Source of the DNA: Hericium rajendrae
Lineage: Eukaryota > Basidiomycota > Agaricomycetes > Russulales > Hericiaceae
Direction: 5' to 3'
DNA length: 64,000 nucleotides
NCBI GenBank assembly: GCA_033439255.1
Contig: CM065886.1
Span: 2,418,001 to 2,482,000 of the forward strand
Below the pieces are notes generated by a model that was not told the DNA's origin, did no database searches, and saw only the letters and a list, made by a program, of their open reading frames with translations. The translations under genes were made by a program, and so were the position numbers. Within the stretch, counting starts at the first letter, position 1. Each line of letters begins with the position of its first letter. Below are positions 8,615 through 21,448 of this stretch, piece by piece.

Positions 8615-11600
8615 TCAAATTGACTGTGATGTTGTGAGACCAGTAGAGATGCGGCGAAGGTTGGCCAAACCGTTAGATATCCGAGAGAACGGAGGACGAG
8701 ACGAAGGATCTTGATGGCAACATGCGTAAAGCAGGCCCCTCAGCTTTTTGTCCACGGGAAAACTGCTCGATAATAATGATGGACGCTCGCGCCGAACTAT
8801 TTATGCATATGAGCACGAAGTGCATATGGAAAATGAAGGGCGACTATAAATACCTAGGACGGCATGGCGAACGTCGCTATCGTCTTGCATGTTCCACGGA
8901 AGGGATCCTTTCGTGATAATCTCGATGCACGTAATTGCGAATGCATAGACATCAGCTTGTTGTGTCAACACGCTAGTGCCGCGCATGAGTTCTGGAGCCT
9001 GCCATCTTAATGTTCCACCTAGTATTAAAAGGTAATCAGCAACAAGTACTGGCAGGTGTGCAGATATCTGTCCACATACGAGAAATGGGCTGCCGCGTCA
9101 CACGGTAGACTTCCGATTTCAGCTCACTTTGCCCAAAGTCTGTAATGATACAGCGATCCCCGTCGTCCACGAGCACATTCACCGCCTGGTCATAAGTCCA
9201 TACTGCAATTAGCTATCTGAACGGTAGGTTGTGAAGAACTGGAAACGAACCTTTAGGTCACCGTGTAAGACGCCGTGTTTGTGTAAATAAGCCATGCCTG
9301 AGGAGATCTCATACATCATTCGGAGCGCAAGGATATCCTTCAATGTTGATATATCCTTCAAGTACTTGACGAGATTGCCGTTTTTGTAGTACGGACTGAC
9401 AAAAAACCATGGTGGGTCGCTCGAAGTCGAGGAAGCGCCGAGGAGCTGCACGATATTCGGATGTGATAACGATTTCCAAATGTCGGCTTCACGGACAAAG
9501 AGCTTCTGCGGCGTGGCGTCTGCGAGCATCTTGATTGCCACCACACGGTCCTGCCAGGTTCCTTTGTACACATTGCTGAAGAGTCCGATGCCAATTCGTC
9601 GATCCAGGTTGATCTCGAATCGCGAAATCGTCCAGCTTGGCAAGTCGACCGGGGCTCCCTGACGACTCGTGAGCCGCCGAAGGGCCTCAATTCCATTTTT
9701 CATGAACCTGCGATCAAGGTCATCGCTGTTCGGATGCTCTGTAGGCCTGGGTGGATTGTAATTATTCAGTGTGTGTTCAAGAGTTCTCATAGCCTCAGGC
9801 ATCTCATCACGCCCGATCTCCAGGATCTCTACCAATTCAACATCATCGGTCGTCTCAACTGCCGCACGCAAAAGCTGGCGGAGCTCGGCGAAATCTTGTT
9901 CCTGATCCTCCAGGTCCTGTTGTCTGCAGAGCTTTTCGAGGCTGTTGCGCACCTGTAATAGAAGTTGGGTTCAAACCGAGGACAGAATAACTCCAATACT
10001 CACTTTGCCTTTCGATGTAAAACGTTGCTTCCAGGCTCCGAACGTGTTCAATCCGTTGGCTTGCCTGGCTTGCAGCAGCTTCATAGTCTGAATCTGGACA
10101 GAAAACTACGGGCAATCAAAGATCAGATAGAGTTTGCGAATAGGAATTCATTCTTGACCGCGTACTCCGAGCTTCCAAAGCGCCTCCGTTAGCGATGCGT
10201 CACAGTGCTCTATATCCTGAAGTATTCGACCACGTCCCACAAAGCGCTTCAGAAATGGCGTGTCAAGCTGCCTCTGTAAGAGCCCGAGGACATCGGCAAA
10301 GGATCTGGAAAGACAATCAGACATGGCTACGTTTGAATTGAATGAGCCATCCGCTTACTCGTGCAATTTTTGGATAGGACGTTTCAAATTTTCACTCACA
10401 ACGTGACCAGCATTGACGACTTCTTCGCGTACAGAAAGGAGAATGCTTGCGCATCGTTCAACCAGTCGTAGGCAGGCAAAACGATTAGACTGTAAGCAAT
10501 GTTCAGTACCAAAATCCGTCAAACATAATAAGTCAACATTCAAATGTGTGCTTACTTGCACTTGCTCGAATGCATCCCAAATGTCTAACAGAGCATGCGC
10601 TGCTGGGGCCAGACCAGGAATAGGAACGTATTCGAGTAGGTCAGCGCCGACGGTGAGTGCACCATGAGTGAGATCAATTACTTTTCCGAGCACGGATTGC
10701 GTAGCACGGACAACGCGCTGCAGAAAATGGTTAGCAGAGAAGGCCATAGTGACTACCTCATGACACTTACTTTGCGAGCATCTCTGATCCTTGTTGTCTG
10801 CTCCTTGGACAACTCTTTGCCAGGTTGCTGGATGTGGGGTTGTGGCGCAGGGTGTTGGAGATTGAATATATTCTGCCAGTTAACTTCCGATGTTCCACTT
10901 GTTTCAACAGTGCTGGAAGTGTGTAAATTGGCATGCAGCGGCAAGGAGGGGAGCTGGCCAGGATAAGATGAGTAAAGCAGCAAACGTGGATTAGCAGTCT
11001 GCAATTGCTGTTCCTTCCGTGTGGCCTCTTTTTCCTTCCTCGAGCTCCTCGCCTCTTCTGCCAAGCGTCTGGCTTCAGCTTCCTTGCGCCGCACCTCTTC
11101 CTCCTTCTGCCTTGCCTCCTCCTCTTTCCACTTCATCTCTGCCTCCTTCCGCCTCGTTTCCTCCTCCTCCCGTCTGGCCTCTGCCTCCTTCCGTCTCACT
11201 GCTTCCTCCAAATTCCTCAGCCCTTCCTCCTTCCTCTTCGCCTCTTCCTCTGTGCGCTTCAGCTCCTCCTGTTTCTGCCTGGCTTCCTCACTAAACTGCC
11301 TTGCTTCTACCGTGAACGGCCTGCATGTGGACACCCACTGCCGTGCGCCAGGGCTGGTCGAGATGGGGAAGCGCGTGCTGGAGTCGTCCGTGACGTAGGC
11401 TCGCCGCTCAGGAATCGCGCTTGCGCTTGTGGTCGGCGGGACGTATGGCAGCACGTCTACAATACGCGATGACATACCCTGTGGGCTGCGTCGGTTTGAG
11501 CTGTGTATATGTCCAGAAGAAGGCATAGGGTGGCGTAGCGCAGCAGCTTGAGATGCGATGGAAGTACCTGGTGGTACAACTCGTGGTGGCGCCTGGTCAG

Positions 11601-12093
11601 GTAACGGATAAGGGCGATTGTCCGAAGCATCGTCGTCTGTAGATTTTTTTTTTCATTTCCAGATATACTTAGCTGATGGCACTCGAGCGAGTCAACCGTA
11701 AATAGTTGGAGACTCACTGAGTGGATAAGGTGACTTCTCGCTCTCCTCCTTCTTTAGCTGCTCCAAAATCCTTGGCTGCTCTAGCTCGGCCGCCCAGCGA
11801 CGTTGGGAAACTTCGTCAAGCAGCTGCCGATTAAACTCTTCCTGCGCCAGCCCCCGGATCGTCCTCATACTCATCTCGAAGTCCTCCAATATTTGCGACT
11901 TGCTCTCCTCATCAGCCACCTCCCCCAACGCCGTATCGCGAGCCTTCTGCGCCTCTTCCACCATCTCCTTCATATCAACCTCGATGCGCTGTCTGGTCTC
12001 AACCTTCCATTGCTCGTCTGGTTCAGATTCTGATCTTGCCTGAGGTCGCTTACGAATTGCAGCAACGACAGACGCCTGTGAGGACACGGACAT
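8615..12093 (-). CDS. K1: coiled coil + MLKL/HeLo-like four-helix bundle + TKL-type protein kinase
   Basis: Ten exons: 12093-11718, 11636-10771, 10717-10556, 10489-10359, 10304-10166, 10105-10004, 9952-9251, 9185-9080, 9018-8854, 8796-8615; 976 aa, all joins in frame. Residues ~210-310 are a charged coiled coil of EEEARRKEAE type. Residues ~415-560 (RVVRATQSVLGK, YVPIPGLAPAAHALLDIWDAFEQVQ, CLRLVERCASILLSVREE) match the fungal version of the MLKL N-terminal/Cbl-N four-helix bundle known in Agaricomycetes. The kinase starts at ~704: GIGLFSNV loop, VAIK Lys733, HGDLK (HGD instead of HRD, Asp824), DFG Asp842, QAPEL, and a C-lobe with DVYAF and SRPPFSRI. All catalytic residues are present, so it is probably active. 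In animals this arrangement executes necroptosis; a regulated cell-death or incompatibility role here is inference. An almost identical exon plan occurs in K2. Confidence 0.8.
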
Positions 12094-13695
12094 CGAGGGA
12101 AGCTAGTGACGAGATGTGATCGAGAAGCAAAGGATGTATGATTTGGAATGTCAGAGTCAATATGATGAAATCAGTGATAGTGAGAGGTTAGCCTTTGGTG
12201 AACGCAGCGTGGCCTAAGCCGTAGAGGGAGGATTTTGCTTTGGGAAATCTACCTCACAAGGTTAGGAAGTTCAAAGCTGCAGACATATCACTTCGGGCTT
12301 ACCACGAGCGCAGGTCAATCGAAAAGATTATAGGGCCACGTAGAGTGCTCACAGGCCGAGAAATAGCAACGTGGGCGGGTTTATACTATGCAGCGCCCAG
12401 CAGCGCTTGCAGAGCTGCCTCGCCTTCACCTCGCAGCCTCAAGTTTAGCACAGACACAAGGCTACTTTCTCACGCCGATGTTCCTTTTCTCTATCTGCAC
12501 TTCAGTGTCTGTACCTCCGGATGCGCAAAGATTATTTACCGTAAGCCGAACTTGTCGAATTCTAGTATTCGCCTCCGACTAGAAGAAACGATGTTATTAC
12601 TTGAGCAGCCACACGTAGGCCTACCTCTCCATGACTGGAGTTGTCGAGCTGATGTGTAAACCCAAGCACATGGGGGTCAGAGGGACGAGGGAAGCGACGA
12701 TGGCTTCTATGCATCACGCACTGCGTGGCGCACCCATGATCCCTATGGAAGCGCCGAACGGTATCGGATGCGCTGACCCATGCGTTTCGATGCGATGACC
12801 CTGTTCAGAAACGTCAGATTATCGATAGAAGCTTGATCATAATGACGGGTACATCGACGAGGTCGTTCTAGGTATGTACCCAAAGTTGGCACCCACCAGA
12901 TACCACAAGCTGTCCCAGTCACACGAGTGAGAACCTAGGGACACTTGCGAAATTCACGTTTAGCGACAAAACCCGATGATATGAACACAACATACCTCAG
13001 TAGCAGAAGATATATGGCAGAGCTGTTTCACACTTTCAAGCTGCCGTTGCAAAATTGGTTGGATTTGCGGCTGCTTCCGACGCCGTCGGAGTCCGAACGT
13101 GAGTACAAACACGCTGGCGACGGTTTGGCGGCGTCGCTAAGCGAGTCTCAGTCTGGTCAAAATGACCGCTGCACGACGCAAGAAATTGCATACGCTGAAA
13201 GTTGGAAAATTGCCAGTACCTAGTGCTGCCCAAATTCCGTCTTTCCGAGCCACACTAATTCGCTCTCTGATGCGAGAATTGGACAGCGGGGACCATGACA
13301 TCGCGAGGCTACTGTAAACGGGTTGCATTGCGGACATCGATCATGTATCGCGTGAGTTGCGTACATATCGCATGAAGCGTTTTGTTGGAAGAGCGCGAGC
13401 GCGGAGCAATGCAAGTGCGGAGGCAGAGATCGGTTCACGCGCGACAATTTAAATAAGTCGGCTTCACGTTCAAATTAATTCACGCTGCAGCTTCACAAGA
13501 CGAACTACTATATACACAGAGTATACGCTCCACCAACGAGGCATAAAAAGGAGGGCTTTATTATACGATGGGCTGTCAAACGGGCGGCAAGATTGCGTAG
13601 GACGTTGTAGAATACAAATGAAACTCGAGTAAGTTAAAAGGAAAGCACATAGGATCAAACCTCCTTCTACGAAGTCCCGCATCTATCGAACCCGC
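12094..13695. other. Intergenic: K1 promoter side and 3' side of the ammonium transporter
   Basis: Short frames (for example 12240-12659 and 12945-13223) lack ATG-based structure or recognisable motifs. Nothing supportable beyond promoter and 3' UTR. Confidence 0.5.
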
Positions 13696-14544
13696 TCACG
13701 GCGCATGTTTCTCGACATTGCTAGCCGTGCTACTATCACCGTCGGCGTGCGCCGTCGAATGCCTGGGCTCGCGCCCGCCGCTCGTCGCGTTCTCATGCTC
13801 GTGCGCAAGACCCTCCTCCTCATTCTTGATGCCGAGCTCCTGCTCGAGCCCGACGTAGTCGTACGCGAACTCGCCCATCTCGTGGTCGTCGATGCCGACG
13901 ATCTCCGCCTCCTCCGTGGTGCGCAGCGAGAGGTACGGGATGAAGTGCATGACCCAGAGGATGATGGTCGTGCAGATGAAGGAGTAGCCGATGCCCGCGG
14001 CCGAATCCGCGATCTGGAAACCGAGCTGGCGGTAGTGATGGTCAATCCAGCCTCCAGGGATGTCGGCGATGCCGTCAAAGGCGGCGACGGATTTCTGCGC
14101 GAAGAGCGCGGTGAGGATCTGCAAGGCACGTTAGCGATTGTTAAGAAGGCTGCGAGGCAGGTTCACGTACATTGCCAACGACACCGCCGACGGTGTGAAC
14201 GGCAAAAATATCGAGCGTGTCGTCGTAGTGGAACATGAACTTGAGCTGGGTGGCGAAGTTGCAGAGGGTGCCGGCCATGAAGCCGAACAGCACCGAGGCG
14301 GCTGTGGAACACCACGTTAGCCACACGCAAAGACGAGGCAAGGAAGCCACGCACGGGCGCCGACGAAACCCGAGGCTGGGGTGATCGCGACAAGGCCGGA
14401 GATGGCGCCGGAGCAGAAGCCAACGACGGACCACTTGCGCTCCAGGCGATAATCCCACAACATCCAAGTCACGCCGCCGACGGACGCGGCGACGTTCGTG
14501 ACGATGCATGCCTGGATGGCGCGCAAGTTCGCGCCGAGCGCCGA

Positions 14545-14580
<36 letters not shown>

Positions 14581-15426
14581 GACCGTGCCGAGGACGACAT
14601 ACGACGTGTTGTGGGGCTTGTATGCAAGACGCTCCGTGCCATAGCCACGACGCTTTCCGAGGAAGATGGCGATGGCGAGGGCAGCAGTGCCTGACGAGAT
14701 GTGCACAGGCGTGCCTCCCGCAAAGTCGAGGCCGCCGATCTTGAACGACCATCCGGCGGGATTCCACGTCCAGCACGCAATCGGGTTGTACACAATGGTA
14801 CTCCAGATGAAAACGAAGACGAGGGTCGGGCCAAGACGTGCATGCTCCGCAATGGCACCGAGGGCAATCACAGGGGTGATGGCCGCGAACATGCCTTGAT
14901 ACACGCAAAACATGAGGGATGGTATGCGTGTGCTGCCGACAGATTCCTGTGCGAGGACGCCCTTCAGGCCGAAGTAACCTGGGCGGAGGTCAGGTGGAAG
15001 AAATGATAGAAGATGTTGAGACGCACGAAGATCCCCGATGTAGCCACTGGCGGTGTCGCTAAAGGAAAGCGAATAGCCCCAGAAGAACCACTAGGACATG
15101 AAATAAACGAGACAGAACCAAGCGGTCAAAAAGCCAGCGCACCTCGAACGAAACGACACCGAGGGTCATCATGCTTGCCCAAAGCATGGACAGAGCGTTT
15201 TTGCGCCTGAGGAGGCCTGAATAGAAAAAACCGAGACCGGGAATCATGATCCACACAAGGGCGGTTGCAGCGATCATCCATGCAATGTCACCGAGGTTGT
15301 AGAGGAACGTGTTGCCCTCGGTGTCGGTGTAGATCATGTCTCCCGCTGTTCCACGTCAGCGACATTTCTGGAAAGTAGGTCTGGCGACTCACAGGCATCG
15401 TAGGTGATATTGACGATGTTCGTCAT
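13696..15426 (-). CDS. Ammonium transporter (Amt/Mep family)
   Basis: Six exons: 15426-15393, 15345-15143, 15090-15027, 14978-14355, 14301-14171, 14118-13696; introns 47-53 nt; 492 aa. The plasma-membrane protein conducts ammonium for nitrogen nutrition. Recognisable elements in order: IPGLGFFYSGLLRRKNALSM, WFFWGYSLSF, NPIACWTWNP, then LDFAGGTPVHISSG with Asp185 and pore His193, WFGWFGFNGGSA, TPASGFVGAP and DIFAVHTVGG with the second pore His344. The His/His pair is the Mep2-like state rather than the Glu/His of Mep1/Mep3. The cytoplasmic tail (~residues 430-492) is acidic and ends with GDSSTASNVEKHAP. Length fits the family. Four GATA cores lie within 170 bp upstream of the ATG, consistent with nitrogen-responsive GATA factors. 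Confidence 0.95.
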
Positions 15427-15521
15427 GGTGGGCAGGCGGCGCGCTTGAGCGTGACGGCGTCGGGGCTTCCTGTTCTAGCTGGGGGCGAAAGGAAGAGCGA
15501 GAAGACGAAGGGGGATGTCTG

Positions 15522-15593
15522 GATAGATAAGGGCCGGGGCTCGAGCGCTCATGGTCGTCTGCCCTGACGTCTGTCATTGTTATCTTCCTGATA
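15522..15593. promoter_or_regulatory. GATA-factor site cluster upstream of the ammonium transporter
   Basis: Four GATA cores occur in 72 bp: 15522-15525 and 15526-15529 (tandem GATAGATAAG), 15581-15584 as TATC, and 15590-15593. They sit 96-167 bp upstream of the start codon. Fungal AreA/Nit2-type activators bind such sites under nitrogen limitation; binding here is inferred. Confidence 0.6.
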
Positions 15594-18078
15594 GTGTCGT
15601 GAACGTCCCTACCTCGCCACCACTTGGCGGAGAACTATATAACGAAGACCCCGATCATTGCATCTCGGAACTGGTCTGTTCCTGGCCTGCGCATTCCCGA
15701 AAGCGGGAAAGAAATCGGGTCTCGCTGGCAGAAGTTCGTGTGAGATTCCTGTCAACCAAGGCGCTAGCCCCTTCTGTTGCTAGGCTAGGCACTCACTGTT
15801 TACCTCCTCTTCGATCTCATGCCAACATGCTCGTCATCCCCATCTGCGCAGATGTACCCAGCGCCCAATATCAGGAAACCGCGCCCACACCACAAAGCAT
15901 GGGGAATGAGCTCCTCGGGGTCTTGCGCTCGTCCGAGATATTCGTTACATATCGGCCAATCATAGGAGCATGTTCTTATCATCGCTGGCCACAGCGAACG
16001 TCGGCCAGATCCCGGACGTAGATCCCATTCGAGGCCGAGATCATTACCCAGATCACTTGCGGCTGCGCGCTGCGTTTCTCCAATGTTGATGCTGGCGTTC
16101 ATCGAATATCTGGTCGTTGAGCTTGCGGCTGCCTTCACATATATCGAGTCGTATCGATGGTCGAGTTGAGAGCACGCGATAACATGAGTGCCAGAGAAGG
16201 AGCGAATGGCTGTCCGCCGATAGCGGGAGTAAACCGTTCGCCGCGGCGCTTAAATTCCAAACCCCACAGGCCAAGCCTCTTCTTTGGACCCGCCCCGACT
16301 GTCGCTGCGCTCCCGATGGCCGACGTGATAACACGCGCTATCGACAACGCCAAAGAGATGGACGGGCTAACAATGACATCCACGGTGTTCGTTCGTTCAG
16401 CGAACGACTAATTTTCTCCGAGTGCTTGGTCGGGCCTGCATCTTACTGCGATATGTGAGAGACAGAAAGTATTCCAGGTGCTTGGATTCTCAGAGGCTCT
16501 AGGTCGTGTGCACAGGTTGTGGTCGAGGAATCCATGACTGCTATCAGTCGTAGGATGCCGAGGAGCACAGATTGCCCGACCGCAGATAAGGATGGAGACT
16601 AGGAACGCAAACTCAACAGGAGGTAAATCCGTTGATACGGAACGATCCGCGTGGGTATCCGTCGCTTCGGGCAACATCCTCTGTCAGACATGAAATGCTT
16701 GAGTGCATTTCGACGGGAATAGTCCTGAAGCAGTCTCATTGCGTGGCGGTCCTACCGTAGAAAATGCGGAAGTTCATTGTAGCCATGTTTTCCAGACTTG
16801 CCACCTGCCATCTGGGAAACAGGATGACGGTTTTGCAGTCGTTCAGCGAATTGAAATTTTAGCGTTTGACCTTATATGATGATTGTGATAGTTTCAGTGC
16901 ATAGAACACACTTGCATCGGTAGTTCAAAATGTACAGTACCCTTCCTCTTCGAGCGATGAAAGGGCCGACTGTCGATCATCGATGATGCCTGTCGTGTGA
17001 CAGCTGTCAATCGTCTCAATGGACTTCCGAATGACTTTGCCCGGGAACGTGTCGTTATATGTATCTGATTTGATGGATAGTCCTTGACTTGGACTGGTCG
17101 ATGTCGCTGCCAGGTCAGGAATGGGTACCAAGTCACGGCCATCGTATGTTCGGAGTCCTCGAGACAGGGCAGACGTTTGGGATGATTTTTGTGCCTGACT
17201 TACTTCACAGAGAAGGATCGAAGATGGGATAGAAACCCGTCATAGATTCCACAGCGTGAGTCAGCGAGTCTTGAAACAGGGCCTTTATCAGACAGATCGG
17301 CGCAAAACGGAATCGTGAAGACCTCATTGACAAAAGACTGAAAGACGCAATGAGCATAAGAGCGAGAGTGCGATCAAAAACAGAACTTGACTTACTCGCA
17401 GCTACAAAGCACAGATAAACGGTGCGAGAACGTTTTGCACCTGAGGTAATTGGGACGGATGATGTCGCAGAATAATAACCCGCCCACGCGATGCAATCAA
17501 CCGTGTTTAATCGACAGTCTAGTGCGGTCAAAACGGTCAAATTGAACGTGATGTACAGAGCATGAAAGCCATTGAATGCGCTTCAACAGTCCTTTGAACA
17601 GCGGGATGATCTCTCCAGGCTGGCGGAACAGACTGCGAGAAAGAGTTGGTGTTTTTAGGATGTCAGTTGAACCGGAAAGATAGAAAGATAGTCTGCGCAA
17701 CTCTGCTTCTCAGCTGCGCAACTCAGGAGCGGGCGCAGTCTGGAAGAAAGCAAGGAATGACGGGGGTAGAACCTCATTGGACATTCTGAATTTTCACTGG
17801 GAATAAGAACAAAACTCTCCTTCAGCATTGTAGTAGTGTGGGCTGGATGAGTTCGTGCAAATGAAGGGGCCCGGGCCGCGGCCACGATCAGCGCTGTGCC
17901 GTAGGATGATCATGTCTAAAGAGCCATAGGCTTCGATCTGCCAGCGGTTGAAAAGTCCGGGTAAATGTACGCAACTAGACTAACGTTTCAACGTCAGCCT
18001 CTGCTGCAAATCTGCGGAGGGTGTTGGGACTCTGCCAAGTTGGACGGCCATGCGGGATTCGGCACCGTGAAGGACGAG

Positions 18079-18161
18079 TTTGCTCCTGTTTGGCAGCAGC
18101 GTTGATCGTTACGTCATCAGCATTGGACTCAACGCCAGCTTTTCAAATTCGCCGTTCGACA
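18079..18161 (+). repeat. Dispersed repeat copy R2
   Basis: Similar to 7421-7499 in opposite orientation; see R1. It lies about 1.2 kb upstream of K2, with no gene assigned around it. Confidence 0.6.
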
Positions 18162-21100
18162 CGAACGTACGCGTCGCGTCGGAAAAGTCGTTCCATGTGA
18201 TTCAAGTTCTATCTTGTACTCCCGGCTATCCTATCTCTTTATCAGAATTTGCAAATTTCTCCTCGTATCTCTTCGGCCGTTCGAACACCTCTTGCGCCTA
18301 CTAAGTAATTATCACTTGAGCTTGAACACTGGTTTAGCGGATATCTTGAAGTTCTCACTGACTCACAGTGACTCACCCGTTCAGCCATTTTTCTGTAGTC
18401 ATATCTGGTTATTATACATGGGATTCCCACTAGGATAACATCAAACTTGATGAATTCGGACATCCATGTCTGCGAGGCATCACTGGCACCACCGTCGGCT
18501 GGCAGCCGTGCTGCGCATCTTTCAGATTCGCGTTGTCAGAGGATTTCGGGTCTGCCATGTAACGACGTCAAGCAGGCACTTGGCGTTAAGTCTAACTTCT
18601 TGTGCTTGTGGAGGCTTCAGGCCTATCTTCACTCGCTCATATGCAGGCACGACTTGAACACGCAATGCACTTCGATTTCACACAGTCAGTATTATATCAC
18701 CAATGTCTTTCTCAGCGTATTGTCTCATGCTCATGCTCAGTCTCTAGAAAGAAGGGGATGTTTGATAGGTGCCAATAGGTGCGTTCTTCTGATGGACACG
18801 TGCTGAGACATGCTGACAGTTCTGTCCCTCGTCTCAAGCTTCTATCGATGATCCATCGTCTTCGTGCCAGGCCTTTCCACCGAGGCGCACTGATCACGCA
18901 GTGCCAATTCTTTTTCAGCGCCTTTTGGGGCTTGGGAGTCATGGGTGCACTGGCGGTCCATGATATACGGAATCCCTCGTCGAGTTTATCGTACGTTCGT
19001 TCTCCGCAACATATTTTCTGAAAGGTGAGCTTCAAATAGTGTGTCTATGGCTAACTTGGAGATATTCATGACATGCGTGCTTACTTTGAGGTCTCTGTAT
19101 AGGCAGGGCTTGCCATCTACGGCGTTGTCACGTCCCACGCCATATTAAATCAAATCCGTTTCGCGACAACAGATATCATCTTTGAACGACAACACTGCGC
19201 CGCTGCGTATCCATCTGCTTCCAGACTCACACGATACAGAGTGAAAGGTGCAGAGGGACGACGAGGACAGGCAGGAAGCCGAGGACGAGGACGATATCCG
19301 TCTTAGAAAAGGCGAAGGAACGAGCAGAGACTCGTGCGACGTTTGGCGTCGACTCTGCCTATTTCCAAGCGGAAAGGATGTATTTCGGACACGCCAAGAT
19401 CGCTCGGCGCAAGCGGAAGGAGAGCCTTGCGGCGGATGATCGTAAGACGCAAGAGAGTATTCACAGCTCAAAATCTGGGAACTTCCCGGCCTCGGACATT
19501 AGCCCAAGGCCTCGCATCTTCGTATCAGGTGTGCCTCCTGGCCGGAAAAGCCCTTCATCGAATCGGAGTTCTGTCATCACGACTTGGTCAGATTTCCGTC
19601 CTGCTTCGCCACAAAGCGATTCTCGGCCATCGCGATCAAGGTCCACGGCAGGTGCACCCGGCACGTTGTCTCATCCCAAGACGGAGATTCAGGCCGCGTG
19701 GGCACGCCGTCAAAAGGAGCTCGCGAGACAGCAGCAGCCGCAGCCGCAGTCCCGTTTGCAGCTTGAGAAGGTGCAGGATCCTGCGCCGACTGGCTCTACT
19801 CCGAAATGGCATGACCAGGAGCTCAAAAGACTGCAGCAAAAAGTATTCCGCATGCAGCAAGTGCATGCACCTCGGGAGCGGAAGTCCGGGCGGAGCCCTC
19901 GACAAATTCCTATATGGCCGCATAATTCTCAGTCGTCACAAACTACTACCCTACACCAGCCTTCGTATTCAGCGCGTCCTGGCTCACCACGCCGCCCCTC
20001 TACCCTTCACGTCTCCGATCAACCCGAAGTCTATCGTCTATCACCACCTTTACATAGAAAACAAGACGTTAAAGAGCCAGATTCAGACACCTCCGATCCC
20101 AATGTCGAGATGAATAAGACATCGGATGTGAATTGGCGAAGCATATTCAACATCCGTCGCTCCGTTTATCAACGTGATGTCCAGCGACGTGGCAAAGAGT
20201 TATCCAAGGAGCAGGCGACAAGAACCGATGATGTTCGCACGGTACGTACGAATAATTACTTACTGGTGCATTCTCTGCTGAGTGCTGAGCATTCTCTGCA
20301 GCGAGTTGTTCGTGCCGCCCAATCCGTGCTTGGAAAGGCAATACATATCACTCACGAAGCGCTCACTATCGGTGCCGACTTACTTGACTACGCTCCCGTT
20401 CCTGGCCTAGCCCCGGCAGTGCACGCACTGTTAGCTATCTGGGATGCATTCGACCAGGTCCAGGTAAGCAGGATCCATGCTGTTTTATTATATCAATCAC
20501 TGGCTTGACTCTGACTAACAGTCAAGTCGCTTCGCTTCCATACGGCTTGTCGAGCGATGTGCGAGCATTTTGTTTTCTGTGCGTGAAGAGATTGCCAACG
20601 CCGGCGACGCTGTTAATGAAGAATTGGAACATCCCATCCGGAATTTACATAAGTACGTGGATGGACTAATCATTTAATTGAATCGCATAACTGTTTCCAT
20701 AGAACTTTCGGAGAAATCCTCGAACTCTTAAGAACGCAGTTGAATATGCCTTTCCTCAAACGGTTCTTGGGACGTGACCAAATGCTACGAAATATCGAGA
20801 GCTGCGATGCATCGTTAACACAGGCTCTTTGGATGCTTGGGGTACGGAGTCAAGATTTGTTTTACATGTGTCGACCATACTTAATTCTGATGCTGCGTAG
20901 TTTTCCATCCAGATCCGGACCCTGAAGCTAATACAAAACAGTCAAAGATATAGCTTGAATATGCCGAGAGCCTGGAAGCTATGGTTGACATCGGAAACCA
21001 AGGTATGTCTTGAACTTTGTTTGTCCCCCCTTTGTCCCCAATTTATATTGCAGATTCGTGATAGCCTCGAAGAGATCTGCAGACAGCAAAACCTAAAGGA

Positions 21101-21448
21101 TCGAGAACGAGATTTCGCCGATTTCCGCCAGCTTTTGCGTGCCGCGGTTCAGACGGCCGATGATGTTGCACTGGTGGAGATTTTGCAGATAGGACGCGAC
21201 GAAATGCCTGAGGCTATGAGAGCTTTGGAGCATACGTTGAATAGTCACAACTCATCCAGGATCACTGGCCTTGATCGCAAGTTCATAGAAAGCGGAATCG
21301 AGGCACTTCGACGGCTCACCAGCCACGCAGGGATGCAGGTCAATCTTCCAAGTTGGACAATATCTCGGATCGAGATCGACTTAGATCGTCGGATTGGTGT
21401 CGGACTATTCAGCAATGTGTATAAAGGAACCTGGCAAAGCCGCGTGGT

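Larger units (their letters stand above)
15427..19377. other. Long intergenic region between the ammonium transporter and K2
   Basis: It begins with the transporter promoter (GATA cluster) and contains repeat R2 at 18079-18161. Minus-strand stretches at 16914-17900 contain donor-like and acceptor-like sites (for example GTAAGTCAAG, TTTCAG), but no spliced frame gives a recognisable protein. The plus frame 15551-16021 starts with ATG but overlaps the transporter promoter and has no motif. The true 5' end of K2 may lie at 19150-19377. Confidence 0.4.

Noticed and set aside
15551-16021. 156-codon plus-strand ORF with ATG
   Set aside because: It overlaps the promoter of the ammonium transporter, has no motif and lacks the codon pattern of neighbouring genes.
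16894-17885. Spliced minus-strand gene in the 17-kb region with membrane-like frames
   Set aside because: Donor- and acceptor-like sites exist, but every joining I tried meets stops or gives no recognisable protein.
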